Shown here: positions 26,433-35,265 of the stretch, piece after piece
How the letters are laid out: every line of letters starts with the position of its first letter
How positions within the stretch are numbered: the first letter of the stretch is position 1
Translations under genes and position numbers: made by a program
From: Metallosphaera sedula DSM 5348
GTDB taxonomy: Archaea; Thermoproteota; Thermoprotei_A; Sulfolobales; Sulfolobaceae
DNA: 64,000 nucleotides
Direction: 5' to 3'
Assembly: GCF_000016605.1 (NCBI RefSeq)
Contig: NC_009440.1
Span: 930,001-994,000 of the forward strand
The notes under the pieces: model-generated
Databases searched by the model: none
What the model was told of the DNA's origin: nothing
The model's input: the letters and a program-made list of their open reading frames with translations, nothing else

Positions 26433-27971
26433 TTGTTTGTAAGGATAAGGGACCTTAAGGTAACTTATCTGGGAAGAGGAAGGCCCTCCCTTCAGGTGGA
26501 CAGCCTGGATATCAAGGAGGGGGAGTCGGTCCTAGTACTCGGCAAGTCCGGTTCAGGGAAGTCTACCCTGGTGAGCTCCTTGAATGGTGTGATCCCCAAC
26601 CTAATCTCGGCCAAGGTTGAGGGAGAGATCACGGTTTTCGGGAGGGACCCCAGGAAGACACCTGTTCACGAAATGGCCAAGCTAGTGGGAACCCTCCTGC
26701 AGGACCCTGAGGCTCAGGTTTTCCATCACCTGGTTCGAGACGAGATCGCCTTCGGACCGGAGAACTTTGCCCTTCCTAGAGAGGAGATCCTGTCACGGGT
26801 TGAGGAGTCCGCAAGGGTCACAGGGGTCTCCCACCTCATGATGAGGGAGACATCCTCACTGTCCGGGGGTGAACTTCAGAGGACTGTGCTTGCCTCCGTC
26901 TTAGCCTTGAGGCCTAGGGCGCTCATCCTTGATGAGCCCACGTCCAGCATTGACCCCCAAGGGACAGCGGAGATCCTGGGTCTCCTGAGGTCGCTAAGGA
27001 ACTCCGGCGTGAGCATGATAATTGTGGAGCATAAGGTTGAGAGGGTTCTGCCTTACGTGGATAGGGTTATCCTAGTGGATGGAGGAAGGGTTGCCCTGAA
27101 CGTCGAGAAGGCCAGATTAATGGAGCACGTCGACCTGTTAACCAGGGCAGGGGTTGAGGTACCCGAGTATTACCTTCATATGAAAAGGTACGGCGTAACT
27201 CGGGATTCCCTCTCGACGTATAGGCGAAGTCCGATCCCCAGGGTGAGGGGTGGGAGCATCTCACTCTTCGCGAGGGTTAAGGTTTGGACTAAGGAAGGAA
27301 AGGTCCTAGTCGACACCGAGATTCAACTGAGGAAGGGCGAGATAGTTGCCCTCATGGGAAGGAATGGGGCAGGGAAGACGACTCTCCTGAAGGCGATCAT
27401 GGGCCTTCTGGACACCAAGTTGAGGAGCGAGGTTCACCTGGTCGTGAGTGGGAAGGACATCTCCAGGTCTAGGTATTACGAGAGGGGAAGTTACGTCGCA
27501 TATTTACCTCAAAACTTCGACGTAATGTTTGTCAGGAGAACTGTGGAGGACGAGATTAAGGCCTCCTCCAACGATCCAGAGCAATACCTCAAGTTATTCT
27601 CGTTGAACCAAGTAAGGAAAGAGGATCCCTTAACCCTATCCTTTGGTCAGAGGAGGAGAGTAGCCATGGCCTCTATCCTCGGAAGGGGGCAGAGGGTGGT
27701 CCTGATGGATGAGCCCACGAGTGGACAGGATTGGTATCATAGGGAGAACCTGGGGAAAGAGTTGAGGGAACTGGGGAAGAGGGGAATATCAACGCTCGTG
27801 GTCACACACGATTCAAGGTTCGTAGACAAGTTCTGCGATAGGGTGATCGTGATGGACCAGGGAAGAATCGTGACTGAGGGAACGCCAGAGGAGGTGTTCA
27901 GAGTGGGGATCGTGACTCCGCCCACTGAGTACCTGGTTGAAGCTGGAACCTGGAATCCGCTGGAGGGATAA
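26433..27971 (+). CDS. ECF/ABC transporter fused A-A' ATP-binding protein
   Basis: 512 residues with two complete ABC ATPase domains. Domain 1 has Walker A GKSGSGKST (about residues 36-44), signature LSGGELQRT and Walker B ALILDEPTSSIDP. Domain 2 has Walker A GRNGAGKTT, signature LSFGQRRRV and Walker B VVLMDEPTSGQDW. Such A-A' fusions energise ECF transporters (EcfA1/EcfA2, YkoD type). The start is TTG 26433. The T-component gene begins 2 bases after its stop, so the genes are co-transcribed and probably translationally coupled. Confidence 0.92.
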   Translation: MFVRIRDLKVTYLGRGRPSLQVDSLDIKEGESVLVLGKSGSGKSTLVSSLNGVIPNLISAKVEGEITVFGRDPRKTPVHEMAKLVGTLLQDPEAQVFHHLVRDEIAFGPENFALPREEILSRVEESARVTGVSHLMMRETSSLSGGELQRTVLASVLALRPRALILDEPTSSIDPQGTAEILGLLRSLRNSGVSMIIVEHKVERVLPYVDRVILVDGGRVALNVEKARLMEHVDLLTRAGVEVPEYYLHMKRYGVTRDSLSTYRRSPIPRVRGGSISLFARVKVWTKEGKVLVDTEIQLRKGEIVALMGRNGAGKTTLLKAIMGLLDTKLRSEVHLVVSGKDISRSRYYERGSYVAYLPQNFDVMFVRRTVEDEIKASSNDPEQYLKLFSLNQVRKEDPLTLSFGQRRRVAMASILGRGQRVVLMDEPTSGQDWYHRENLGKELRELGKRGISTLVVTHDSRFVDKFCDRVIVMDQGRIVTEGTPEEVFRVGIVTPPTEYLVEAGTWNPLEG

Positions 27972-27973
27972 AG

Positions 27974-28933
27974 ATGAGTCTCATCACGACCCTTATTAGC
28001 TGGTTCCTATTCTTTTATGGAGTGGGGTTTCCGGTGCTCCTCATAGTCTCCGTGGTCAGGCTCAAGGGTTTCATGGAGATAACCAGATACGAGAGTGGGA
28101 CAGGTTTCATGTACAGGGTAAACCCGGTCACTAAGGTTCTCCTAGGTCTGGCGGTTATGGGGGTTGCGTCGACCACGGTGTGGTGGATAGGTGCACTCCT
28201 CACCCTCGCTATCTCCCTGGTTTACCTTACCCTGAGGGACGGGGTTAGAAAGCTCGTGTACCTCTCTGTGGTCCTAGTGAGTAGCCTTATCTCATCTATG
28301 TGGAGCGTTGCACCCTACGTTACTCCATCTATCCTGGAGTTGGCCTTCCCGCACCAGAACCTGGTCACGGTGTGGACATGGCCCTCCTATTTCGAGGTTA
28401 TGGGGTATCAACCCAACCTTACCCTTCAGGCCTTGATGTATGGCCTGCAGATTGGGTTTAGGGTTACCGCAGTTCTCGCCTCTGCCCTGATCCTGGTGTT
28501 GACCACAACAACGTCAGACATTTTCAGGATGTTCACGAAGTTGAGGGCACCCCTCTCCTTAACCTTCTCTCTCCTCGTGGGAGTGAGGACTGTTCCAAGG
28601 ATATTTGAGCTCCTAGACTCCTCCGTGAAGATGCAGTTTATTAGGGGACTAGGTAGGGGGAAACCTAGGATTGTGTACCCCTTCCTTCTCCTCTATTCTG
28701 CGATCCTCGCCTTGGTACCAACCATGGTTTACCTCCTGAGGGGAGCCAAAACCATGGCCATCTCTGCGGACACGCGCGGATTTAGGGCCTCGCCAAGGAG
28801 GACGGAGATCGTGGAGCTTGGGTTCAGGAAGGAGGACTACGTGATATTTGGTGTAGTGGTGGGGCTCATCCTGTTGGCCATCGTCGCAAACCTGTTGGGC
28901 TTCGGTAGATCTGTACCCTACTTAGGTGTCTAG
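27974..28933 (+). CDS. ECF transporter T component (EcfT/CbiQ family)
   Basis: 319 residues: an N-terminal hydrophobic helix, a conserved YRVNPVTKVLLGL entry and about six membrane helices. The cytosolic coupling helix region has RGLGRGKPR and ISADTRGFRASPRR, the Arg-containing motifs by which EcfT contacts the ATPases. It links the S component to the A-A' subunit. It lies between the ATPase gene and a secreted phosphoesterase gene whose ATG immediately follows its TAG. Confidence 0.9.
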   Translation: MSLITTLISWFLFFYGVGFPVLLIVSVVRLKGFMEITRYESGTGFMYRVNPVTKVLLGLAVMGVASTTVWWIGALLTLAISLVYLTLRDGVRKLVYLSVVLVSSLISSMWSVAPYVTPSILELAFPHQNLVTVWTWPSYFEVMGYQPNLTLQALMYGLQIGFRVTAVLASALILVLTTTTSDIFRMFTKLRAPLSLTFSLLVGVRTVPRIFELLDSSVKMQFIRGLGRGKPRIVYPFLLLYSAILALVPTMVYLLRGAKTMAISADTRGFRASPRRTEIVELGFRKEDYVIFGVVVGLILLAIVANLLGFGRSVPYLGV

Positions 28934-30289
28934 ATGAGGTTGGTCTCGGTAGCTTTGTTCCTAGTACTCCTTCCATCACTTCACGTGGTATCTAACGTGA
29001 CGACCCAGACGGGCACGGCGACCCCTATCAAGCACGTGATCATCGTGATAGATGAAAATCATTCCTTCGATAACCTCTTCGGGGTTTACCCCTTTGGGGT
29101 TCCTCCCATAGTGAATAACGTGACCTGTTCAGTGATGAGGCCAGTCAACCTAGTAGATGGTCCAGGGAAATTAATGCAGATAGACGTTCCCTGGATACCT
29201 GGAATACCCCTGTACACTCATCCCTTCTACATTAACTCCTCAACTCCACCAGACCCGATCGAGGGGTATACCACATACCACGAAGATTACTGGTACGCCA
29301 CACAGGATGGGTTCCCCCTCTTCTCGGGACCGCAATCCATGGGGTACTTCTCCTACGAACAGGTTGGGGTCCTTTGGGATTACGCGGAGGAATACGTCCT
29401 CTTTGACAACTACTACTCCCCTGTCCTTGACGTGACTGAACCCAATAGGATTGCCTACCTAGTGGGTTTCCCTCCATCATTTCACAACGACGAGGCATCA
29501 GGAATTTACTCCTTCAATGAGACCATCATGTACCAGTTAACTGCGCACAATATCTCGTGGGGGTATTTCGTATACGACTTGGAGGGAATACCGTGGCCGA
29601 TCTCCACCCTCAAGGGTGTGTCAGGAAATTTTTACAACCTTAGTGTGTTCTATCAAGACCTTCAGGACGGGAATCTGCCCAGCGTGTCCTGGGTCATGTT
29701 CCTTGGCGGGGAGACGGGAAAATACGACATGCATCCTCCCGACAACGTGACCGTTGGTGCAATTGCCTTCTCACAGGTGGTGAATGCGGTCATGAGGAGT
29801 AGGTACTGGAACTCGACGGCGATCTTCTTTACCTTTGATGAGGGTGGCGGTTATTATGATCAGGTAACTCCTCCCTTCGTGAACGGGACGTCACTGGGCC
29901 AGAGGATTCCGTTACTCGTGATATCGCCTTACGCAAAGGAGGCCTATGTGGACAACTACACGGTGTCAGGTTACACATTGTTAGCCTTCGTGGATTATAA
30001 CTGGAAACTTCCTTGGCTGACTCCCTGGGTTCAGAACAGTGACCTTCAGGGTCTTCTTAACGCGTTCGACTTCTCCGCGATTAGGTCACCCATCATTCTA
30101 ACCCCAAGTAACTGGACCTACCCTGTTCCCCTACAGTACCCGGTGAAGTACGGGTACGTGGCTACCGTGAACCACCAAGTGGATCCCTCGCTATACTCCT
30201 TCTCCTTTCCCGTGTACATCTTTGTGATTTTATTCGTGTTAGTCGCAGTGGTCATGGTGAAGAGGAGACGGTCTCGTAAGGTGTCTTAA
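28934..30289 (+). CDS. Secreted, membrane-anchored phosphoesterase (PF04185), last gene of ECF operon
   Basis: 451 residues. A signal peptide (MRLVSVALFLVLLPSLHVV) is followed by the family's first metal motif IIVIDENHSFDNLFG. Later come DNYYSP, DMHPPDN, FTFDEGGGYYD and a C-terminal membrane helix before KRRRSRK. Many sequons indicate an outside location. The family includes phospholipase C and acid phosphatases. Direct abutment to the T-component gene (no gap) places it in the ECF operon, suggesting that it strips phosphate from an extracellular substrate before import. It is a close paralogue of the truncated gene at 1-1158. Confidence 0.9.
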   Translation: MRLVSVALFLVLLPSLHVVSNVTTQTGTATPIKHVIIVIDENHSFDNLFGVYPFGVPPIVNNVTCSVMRPVNLVDGPGKLMQIDVPWIPGIPLYTHPFYINSSTPPDPIEGYTTYHEDYWYATQDGFPLFSGPQSMGYFSYEQVGVLWDYAEEYVLFDNYYSPVLDVTEPNRIAYLVGFPPSFHNDEASGIYSFNETIMYQLTAHNISWGYFVYDLEGIPWPISTLKGVSGNFYNLSVFYQDLQDGNLPSVSWVMFLGGETGKYDMHPPDNVTVGAIAFSQVVNAVMRSRYWNSTAIFFTFDEGGGYYDQVTPPFVNGTSLGQRIPLLVISPYAKEAYVDNYTVSGYTLLAFVDYNWKLPWLTPWVQNSDLQGLLNAFDFSAIRSPIILTPSNWTYPVPLQYPVKYGYVATVNHQVDPSLYSFSFPVYIFVILFVLVAVVMVKRRRSRKVS

Positions 30290-30432
30290 TTCGTGGAGAG
30301 GGAAGAGGTGCATCTCGAGTCTCGAAGAGCTCTGGGTTATGTTGTCGATACTCGGTGAGGTCGAATCGGTCAGGCGAGATGAAACAATAGATAAACAAGC
30401 GTGATTCATTTCATGAAGACAAGGCTCGAGTC

Positions 30433-31392
30433 TCAAACCCAGTTTCCAATCAGTGTAGAGAGAACGTAAAGAGTCCCAAACAACATGAAAATCTGGGAGG
30501 TTTCCGCTGGAGAATCGGGCGGGAGTTCCCTAGAAATCTTAAGCGATCTTTTAGCCACGACGAGGCTGGTAAGAACTGATATCAGGCTAGTTGGGGGAAG
30601 TAACCTCGCCATCACAAGCATTACAATAATGACATAAGGAGATAACATGGAGAACAGGTACAATCTCCTCGAAAAATTAGGGAAAAGAATTGCAAGCGTC
30701 TTTCCTCCCTTTCTTTTATCGCTCTCAACATCCCTTAGGTTATTTACCAAGAGAACGCCGGCAATTGGAAGAGCCAGTGGGACTCCATCCAATACTCCGG
30801 CACTTGAGATCATCCCCGTGGAAACGTAATAGCTTCCAAGCACGATCAGGTCATATGTTATAAAGACCAGAACCTCCCCAAGCGCCCTATGCTTCAGATT
30901 GAAGGGGGGCCCATTATACATGTATAACAGGAGAACACCCAATAGGCCCAAGGGTAAGGCTAAGGGCCTATAAAGGGTGAGGTAAATGGCTAAGGACAAC
31001 CCCATCACCCCCAACGCTATACCCAGGATTAAGGTTCCCCTCTCGCTCATGACCCCATGAATTATTGGGTGAAGCCTGTAACCCGTGTTCTCCCTTGTAT
31101 CTATCTCCTGAACGTAGTCGAAGTAATCGTTGAGTACGTTCACTGAAGCGTTGAGCAGGACAGTTCCGAGGAGCACTGCGACGTAGAAAAGTGGATTAAA
31201 CGTTCGAAACATGTAATATCCCAAGGAGAAACCAAAGGAAGTACAGATGGCGGGCATAACGAAGGACCAAGGTCTGCTTACCATGAAGATCTTTTTAGAA
31301 CTTGTTATGAACCCTCTCATGGACACTTCAAAGGCCATGGTCAAGGAAGGGCCGTCATTCCTGGACCTATTCAACTCAACTGTTGATACCAT
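30433..31392 (-). CDS. UbiA-family prenyltransferase (MenA-like)
   Basis: Integral membrane prenyltransferase with the two Asp-rich motifs NVLNDYFDYVQEID and LRDVESDKRKGGKTLA about 115 residues apart, spread over roughly eight hydrophobic helices. The second motif with GGKTLA resembles MenA/1,4-dihydroxy-2-naphthoate prenyltransferases, so a role in quinone side-chain attachment (caldariella-type quinones in Sulfolobales) is plausible. Start uncertain: Met1 (31392) follows a very A+T-rich promoter region, while Met26 (MRGFITSSKKIF) would give a more typical N terminus. Convergent with the phosphoesterase gene. Confidence 0.85.
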   Translation of the reverse strand: MVSTVELNRSRNDGPSLTMAFEVSMRGFITSSKKIFMVSRPWSFVMPAICTSFGFSLGYYMFRTFNPLFYVAVLLGTVLLNASVNVLNDYFDYVQEIDTRENTGYRLHPIIHGVMSERGTLILGIALGVMGLSLAIYLTLYRPLALPLGLLGVLLLYMYNGPPFNLKHRALGEVLVFITYDLIVLGSYYVSTGMISSAGVLDGVPLALPIAGVLLVNNLRDVESDKRKGGKTLAILFPNFSRRLYLFSMLSPYVIIVMLVMARLLPPTSLISVLTSLVVAKRSLKISRELPPDSPAETSQIFMLFGTLYVLSTLIGNWV

Positions 31393-31477
31393 ATTAAAAT
31401 TTTATCATATTAAAATTTATAGTAATTTTATGATAGACATCGCCAAAATTTTTAACCTTGTTTAGTGCTTTGATCGT

Positions 31478-31728
31478 AAGGTCGAGATTTTCAATGATTA
31501 TAATACGGAGCGGATCATAGGTTACGTGACGCAGGCCGGTCTCCTTCAACTGGAGGAGATCTATGGGAAGGATGCCGTTGAACAACTGAGAATCAAGAGT
31601 GTGGAGGAACTGGTGAAGGTGTCCCTCAGAGTACACAGGGAGGATCCCGGTTCATGAAGAGGGCAGTGGAGGAGAGGTACAGGGGAATTAAGGAGTGGCA
31701 TGAGAAGAACAGGATCTTGATTGAGTAA
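31478..31728 (+). pseudogene. Broken small gene (possible antitoxin-like remnant)
   Basis: After a TAG, a protein-like frame reads KVEIFNDYNTERIIGYVTQ, then LLQLEEIYGKDAVEQLRI, then SVEELVKVSLRVHREDPGS and a TGA at 31655. A second frame starts at the overlapping ATG 31654 and gives KRAVEERYRGIKEWHEKNR before a TAA at 31726. No ATG begins the first part (GTG 31526 is the only candidate). The composition is that of a soluble helical protein; a frameshift joining the two parts would restore one product. Family unknown. Confidence 0.4.
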
Positions 31729-31809
31729 TACTTTTTCCTGCGACGTTCCCAAGAGCACTACTTGGACCCCTGTCTTTAACTGGGGAGTTAAAACCGCGAA
31801 GCAAGCAAG

Positions 31810-31818
31810 GTTTTAATC
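31810..31818 (+). promoter_or_regulatory. TATA box for thiamine-diphosphate enzyme gene
   Basis: GTTTTAATC centred 25 bases before ATG 31839; leaderless transcript expected. Confidence 0.55.
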
Positions 31819-31838
31819 TGGGCCTCCTCCCTTTTCCC

Positions 31839-33494
31839 ATGAAGGGTTCAACTCTTCTTCTAGAACTACTGAAGGATTACGACGTGGATAGGGTTTTTGG
31901 ACTTCCTGGAGAGACATCTATCCCATACTACCCCGAATTCGCAGAGCTTCAGGTGATAACTAGGGATGAGAGGAACGCCGTCTACATGGCTGACGCCTAT
32001 GCCAGGGTTAGTTTCAAGCCGGGAGTGGTTGAGGGACCGAGCGTTGGCTCGCCCTACATGTTACCAGGTGTGATAGAGGCATACAAGTCCTCCTCTCCCG
32101 TGATAGTCATCACCACGGATACTGACCTCTACGGAGAGAGGATGAACATGTTGACTTCCCTGGATCAGACAGCCCTCTTCAAACCCTACACCAAGGAGTC
32201 CATCACCGTGACGAAGGCAGACGACCTGTCCCACGCCGTGAGGAGGGCCTTCAGGTTAGCAACCGGAGGGAGACCTGGACCAGTTCACCTAAGGATACCC
32301 CATCATGTACTCGAGGAGGAGGGATCCATCTACCTCCCACCGCAGAGGGAGTTCTCCAGGTATCCAGCTCAAAGGCCCGTCGCAGACCGGGATGCGGTGA
32401 GGCTCGCGGTCTCAGCCCTCCTGGACAGTTCCAACCCGGTCATTATCTGCGGTCAAGGAGCACTGTACTCCAGGGCGTGGGATGAGGTCGTGGAGTTGGC
32501 TGAGCTCATGGGAATTCCAGTGGGTACCACCATCACGGGGAAGGGATGCATCTCGGAGCTTCACCCCCTCTCCATAGGGGTAGTGGGAGGAAGAGGAGGG
32601 ACTAGCTTTTCAAATTCCTTTCTGGAGGAGGCCGATCTAATCTTCCTTGTGGGATCAAACACGGACTCAGCCAACACAGATAGGTGGAGATATCCTCCCA
32701 GGACGAAGACCGTGATCCATCTAGATGTGAGTGAGGCTGAAGTGGGGAACAACTACAACTCCATAAACCTGATAGGGGACGCTAAGGCAACGCTTAGGGA
32801 GATAATCAGGGAGGTAAGATCCCGGGGAGTGAAGAGAAGGGAAGTGAAAGTGAATAGGGACGAGTTTGAGGCCAGGGTGAGGGAGATTGCCTCCATGTCC
32901 GGGGAAAGGGTCAACCCGGTCAGGTTTGTGAAGGAGTTGGAGAGGAGGGTTAGGGATCAGGTAATAGTAGCAGACCCTGGGGTAGGTGCAATTTACGTCT
33001 CCGCCCTTTTCAGAACTGGGAAGGCTGGAAGAAACTTCGTGTTCAACTACGGCCTTGGGGGACTGGGTTACGCGATACCTGCCTCAGTTGGGGCCCAACT
33101 GGGATCTGGTAGACAGGTTCTTGCCATGACCGGGGATGGTAGCTTTGGGTTCTCTGCGGGAGAGCTGGAGACAATTGCTAGGTTGAAAAGTGACGTGGTC
33201 TTGTTTGTGTTCAATAACTCCAGTTTCGGCTGGATAAGGGCAGAAATGAGGATTCAGGGTAGGGATGTGAGGGGGACCGACTTCTCGTCGCTGGATTACG
33301 TTAAGATAGCTGAGGGATTCGGGCTCAGGGGTTACAGGATCTCCACGGACCAAGAGATAGGCGATGTGTTGGACGAGGCCATGGAGAGCACTCCCAGTCT
33401 GGTTGAGGTAGTCGTGGATCCTGAGGATAAGTTCTACCCACCTGTGGCACACTGGGCTAGGGCACTACTCCACGACGTGAAACATGTATATTGA
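31839..33494 (+). CDS. Thiamine-diphosphate-dependent enzyme (acetolactate synthase-like)
   Basis: 551 residues in the three-domain POX/ALS fold: an N-terminal Pyr domain with the activating glutamate in VFGLPGETSIPYYP, a central domain and a C-terminal PP domain with the cofactor motif beginning GDGSFGFSAGE and ending NNSSFGW. It lacks clues to a specific reaction and could be a 2-oxoacid decarboxylase, acetolactate-synthase-like or sulfopyruvate/sulfoacetaldehyde-type enzyme. In Sulfolobales such solitary proteins are usually annotated as TPP-requiring enzymes. Its proximity to a possible thiamine-precursor ECF importer is suggestive only. ATG 31839 fits its TATA box. Confidence 0.85.
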   Translation: MKGSTLLLELLKDYDVDRVFGLPGETSIPYYPEFAELQVITRDERNAVYMADAYARVSFKPGVVEGPSVGSPYMLPGVIEAYKSSSPVIVITTDTDLYGERMNMLTSLDQTALFKPYTKESITVTKADDLSHAVRRAFRLATGGRPGPVHLRIPHHVLEEEGSIYLPPQREFSRYPAQRPVADRDAVRLAVSALLDSSNPVIICGQGALYSRAWDEVVELAELMGIPVGTTITGKGCISELHPLSIGVVGGRGGTSFSNSFLEEADLIFLVGSNTDSANTDRWRYPPRTKTVIHLDVSEAEVGNNYNSINLIGDAKATLREIIREVRSRGVKRREVKVNRDEFEARVREIASMSGERVNPVRFVKELERRVRDQVIVADPGVGAIYVSALFRTGKAGRNFVFNYGLGGLGYAIPASVGAQLGSGRQVLAMTGDGSFGFSAGELETIARLKSDVVLFVFNNSSFGWIRAEMRIQGRDVRGTDFSSLDYVKIAEGFGLRGYRISTDQEIGDVLDEAMESTPSLVEVVVDPEDKFYPPVAHWARALLHDVKHVY

Positions 33495-33712
33495 GAGGAT
33501 GAAGTAACGAGTGGTGACATAATCTACGCCTGTTTCCCGCGATCGTGGAGTCATGATAGTCTTTCCAAGATTCATCGAGAAGTTCTTTTTCCATTTCCTC
33601 CTTCTCTCACGAGTTGTGTCGTTCAACTTCTTTCGTCTAGATCTCTCGACGTCGGAGGGATAACTGAGAAGTAGAAAGAGTGACCAATTCCTTCGACTAA
33701 AAAAGAATCCCT

Positions 33713-34888
33713 TCACGATTTAGGGGAATATCCGAAGAGCCTCTCAAGGTATGCCTGCTCCCATCTGTCCTTCTGTAGTGTATATTCTCTCTTGAGCTGA
33801 GGATCCTTCGCAGGCTTTGGCGGTTGGGTTGTTAAGTCTAGTTGGAACTGGAGGCTCTGGGTCTCAAGTCTTCCCTCGAGATTACCCATATAGGCCCAGC
33901 CCACAAACGCATACTGAACGGGAACTTTCTCCGTTACACCCTCCATCTCCAGAATCTTGTTGGAGGCGAAGAGGGCGCTCTCGAAGGCGATCTCCTGGTT
34001 CTTAGGGAAGGGTAACTTCGCTGCATCTCCCACTGCCAGGACGTCATCATACTTCGGATGTCTCAAGTCCTGCGGTGACCTAACCTCGACGAACGGCGTT
34101 CCTAGTCCAGCCTCCTCCACGAACCTGGGAGCCCTGTTGGGCTCCAGGAGGGCAAGTATGGTATATCCATATCTCTCGCCAGACTTCGTGATCACCTCTT
34201 TCTCATTCACCTCAACTATCTCCTGGTTAGTCACAAGCTCTATCCCGGCCTTTTCGTAGACCTGCTTCACAACGTCGGCGATGAAAGGCGGTTGTGTCTT
34301 ATCGTTTGCGTCCACATGTATTATCCTGAACTTCTCCCTCACTCCCCTGTGCTTTAGCACTGTGTGAGCCAGGAGGGCCGTCTCCGTCGGAGCAGGGGCA
34401 CATCTGTAGGGAGCCTTTGGGGCATAAATCAGGACTGTCCCCTCGTTCTCGCTCCATAGCCTTTGCCTCAACACGTTTACCCTTCCAGGGTCGTAGACCG
34501 TGGTGTTCCTCCACCAGTTCCTATCAAGCCCTGTGATCGAGGAGCCGTCATATACGACGCCAGGGGCAAGCACTAGATAGTCGTACTGGATTTCCCTGCT
34601 TGTCAGTCCAAACCCTGATTCAGACAGGGTTATCTTCCTATTGTCGGGATCAACCCTTATCACGTTCCCCGCGACCACCTTAATACCCTTCTCTCCCACC
34701 TTTTCGTATCCCCTCAGCATTCTTCCGTACTCTTGCTCGCCTGTAAGGAGCAATGGTCTCGAGGGCCCTGTCACGTAGAAGTTATCCTTATTGATCACGG
34801 TTATCTCTGCATTTAACTTACCTGCGAGAGTTGTGGCTACTCCCATTCCTCCTATTCCGCCACCAACTATTACAATTCTCTTGGCCAT
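33713..34888 (-). CDS. SQR/FCSD-like FAD oxidoreductase with a single cysteine
   Basis: 391-residue flavoprotein: an FAD dinucleotide motif [17 protein letters not shown] at the start, an ATG-like YLVLAPG and a second FAD motif [13 protein letters not shown] near the C terminus. The sequence [11 protein letters not shown] (Cys163) matches the first redox cysteine region of sulfide:quinone oxidoreductases and flavocytochrome c sulfide dehydrogenases. No other cysteine exists in the protein, so the second catalytic cysteine of canonical SQRs is absent. It may be a type II NADH dehydrogenase-like or divergent SQR-family enzyme feeding electrons to quinone, membrane-associated through its C-terminal amphipathic part. 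ATG 34888. Confidence 0.8.
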   Translation of the reverse strand: MAKRIVIVGGGIGGMGVATTLAGKLNAEITVINKDNFYVTGPSRPLLLTGEQEYGRMLRGYEKVGEKGIKVVAGNVIRVDPDNRKITLSESGFGLTSREIQYDYLVLAPGVVYDGSSITGLDRNWWRNTTVYDPGRVNVLRQRLWSENEGTVLIYAPKAPYRCAPAPTETALLAHTVLKHRGVREKFRIIHVDANDKTQPPFIADVVKQVYEKAGIELVTNQEIVEVNEKEVITKSGERYGYTILALLEPNRAPRFVEEAGLGTPFVEVRSPQDLRHPKYDDVLAVGDAAKLPFPKNQEIAFESALFASNKILEMEGVTEKVPVQYAFVGWAYMGNLEGRLETQSLQFQLDLTTQPPKPAKDPQLKREYTLQKDRWEQAYLERLFGYSPKS

Positions 34889-35265
34889 ATGTGAGGATCT
34901 CGTTAACGGTATTTAGGACTACTTTTAATGAAATAAAGTAGAAAAACTTTTATTCCATGAAGGCTATATTATCTGTATATTTTTCTAAAAACGTTAGAAT
35001 CTTTCAGAGATTTCCTTTGTTAACTAATTATGACTCTGAAACTAAGCTAGGTCTAGGGTTACACGAGATTTGAACGCGGTGGTGAGGAGTGCGGGAGGAT
35101 TAGTGAACCATTCGTTAGGTAGATGGAGCTCCCAGTAGGTCTCCATTTCATGGGATCCGAACATCTCCACTACTTACCGGAAAACTTGCTAATTAGATAT
35201 CAAATTTACCGGAAAACTTGCCAGTTAACACTCAATCTTTTAGGTAAACTTGCCACTTTACTATC
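34889..35265. other. Divergent intergenic region
   Basis: Left end: promoter of the flavoprotein gene. Right end: three direct repeats and TATA-like box of the ATPase gene. No supportable coding frame between. Confidence 0.55.
35175..35254 (+). repeat. Three direct repeats in ATPase promoter
   Basis: TACCGGAAAACTTGC occurs at 35175-35189 and 35207-35221, and a degenerate copy TAGGTAAACTTGC at 35241-35253, spaced 32 and 34 bases (about three helical turns, same face). They run from about 90 to 12 bases upstream of the ATPase ATG and the last copy abuts the likely TATA box CTTTTAGG, so they are candidate operator sites. Confidence 0.7.

Larger units (their letters stand above)
31393..31838. 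other. Divergent intergenic region with broken small gene
   Basis: Contains the UbiA promoter at left (two copies of ATATTAAAATTT 19 bases apart, 31390-31420), a decayed coding stretch at 31478-31728 and the promoter of the thiamine-diphosphate enzyme at right. Confidence 0.5.

Noticed and set aside
33465-33716. 83-codon minus frame between the thiamine enzyme and the flavoprotein
   Set aside because: Very Arg/Lys-rich translation of A+T-rich spacer; overlaps the thiamine enzyme's 3' end and has no plausible start context.
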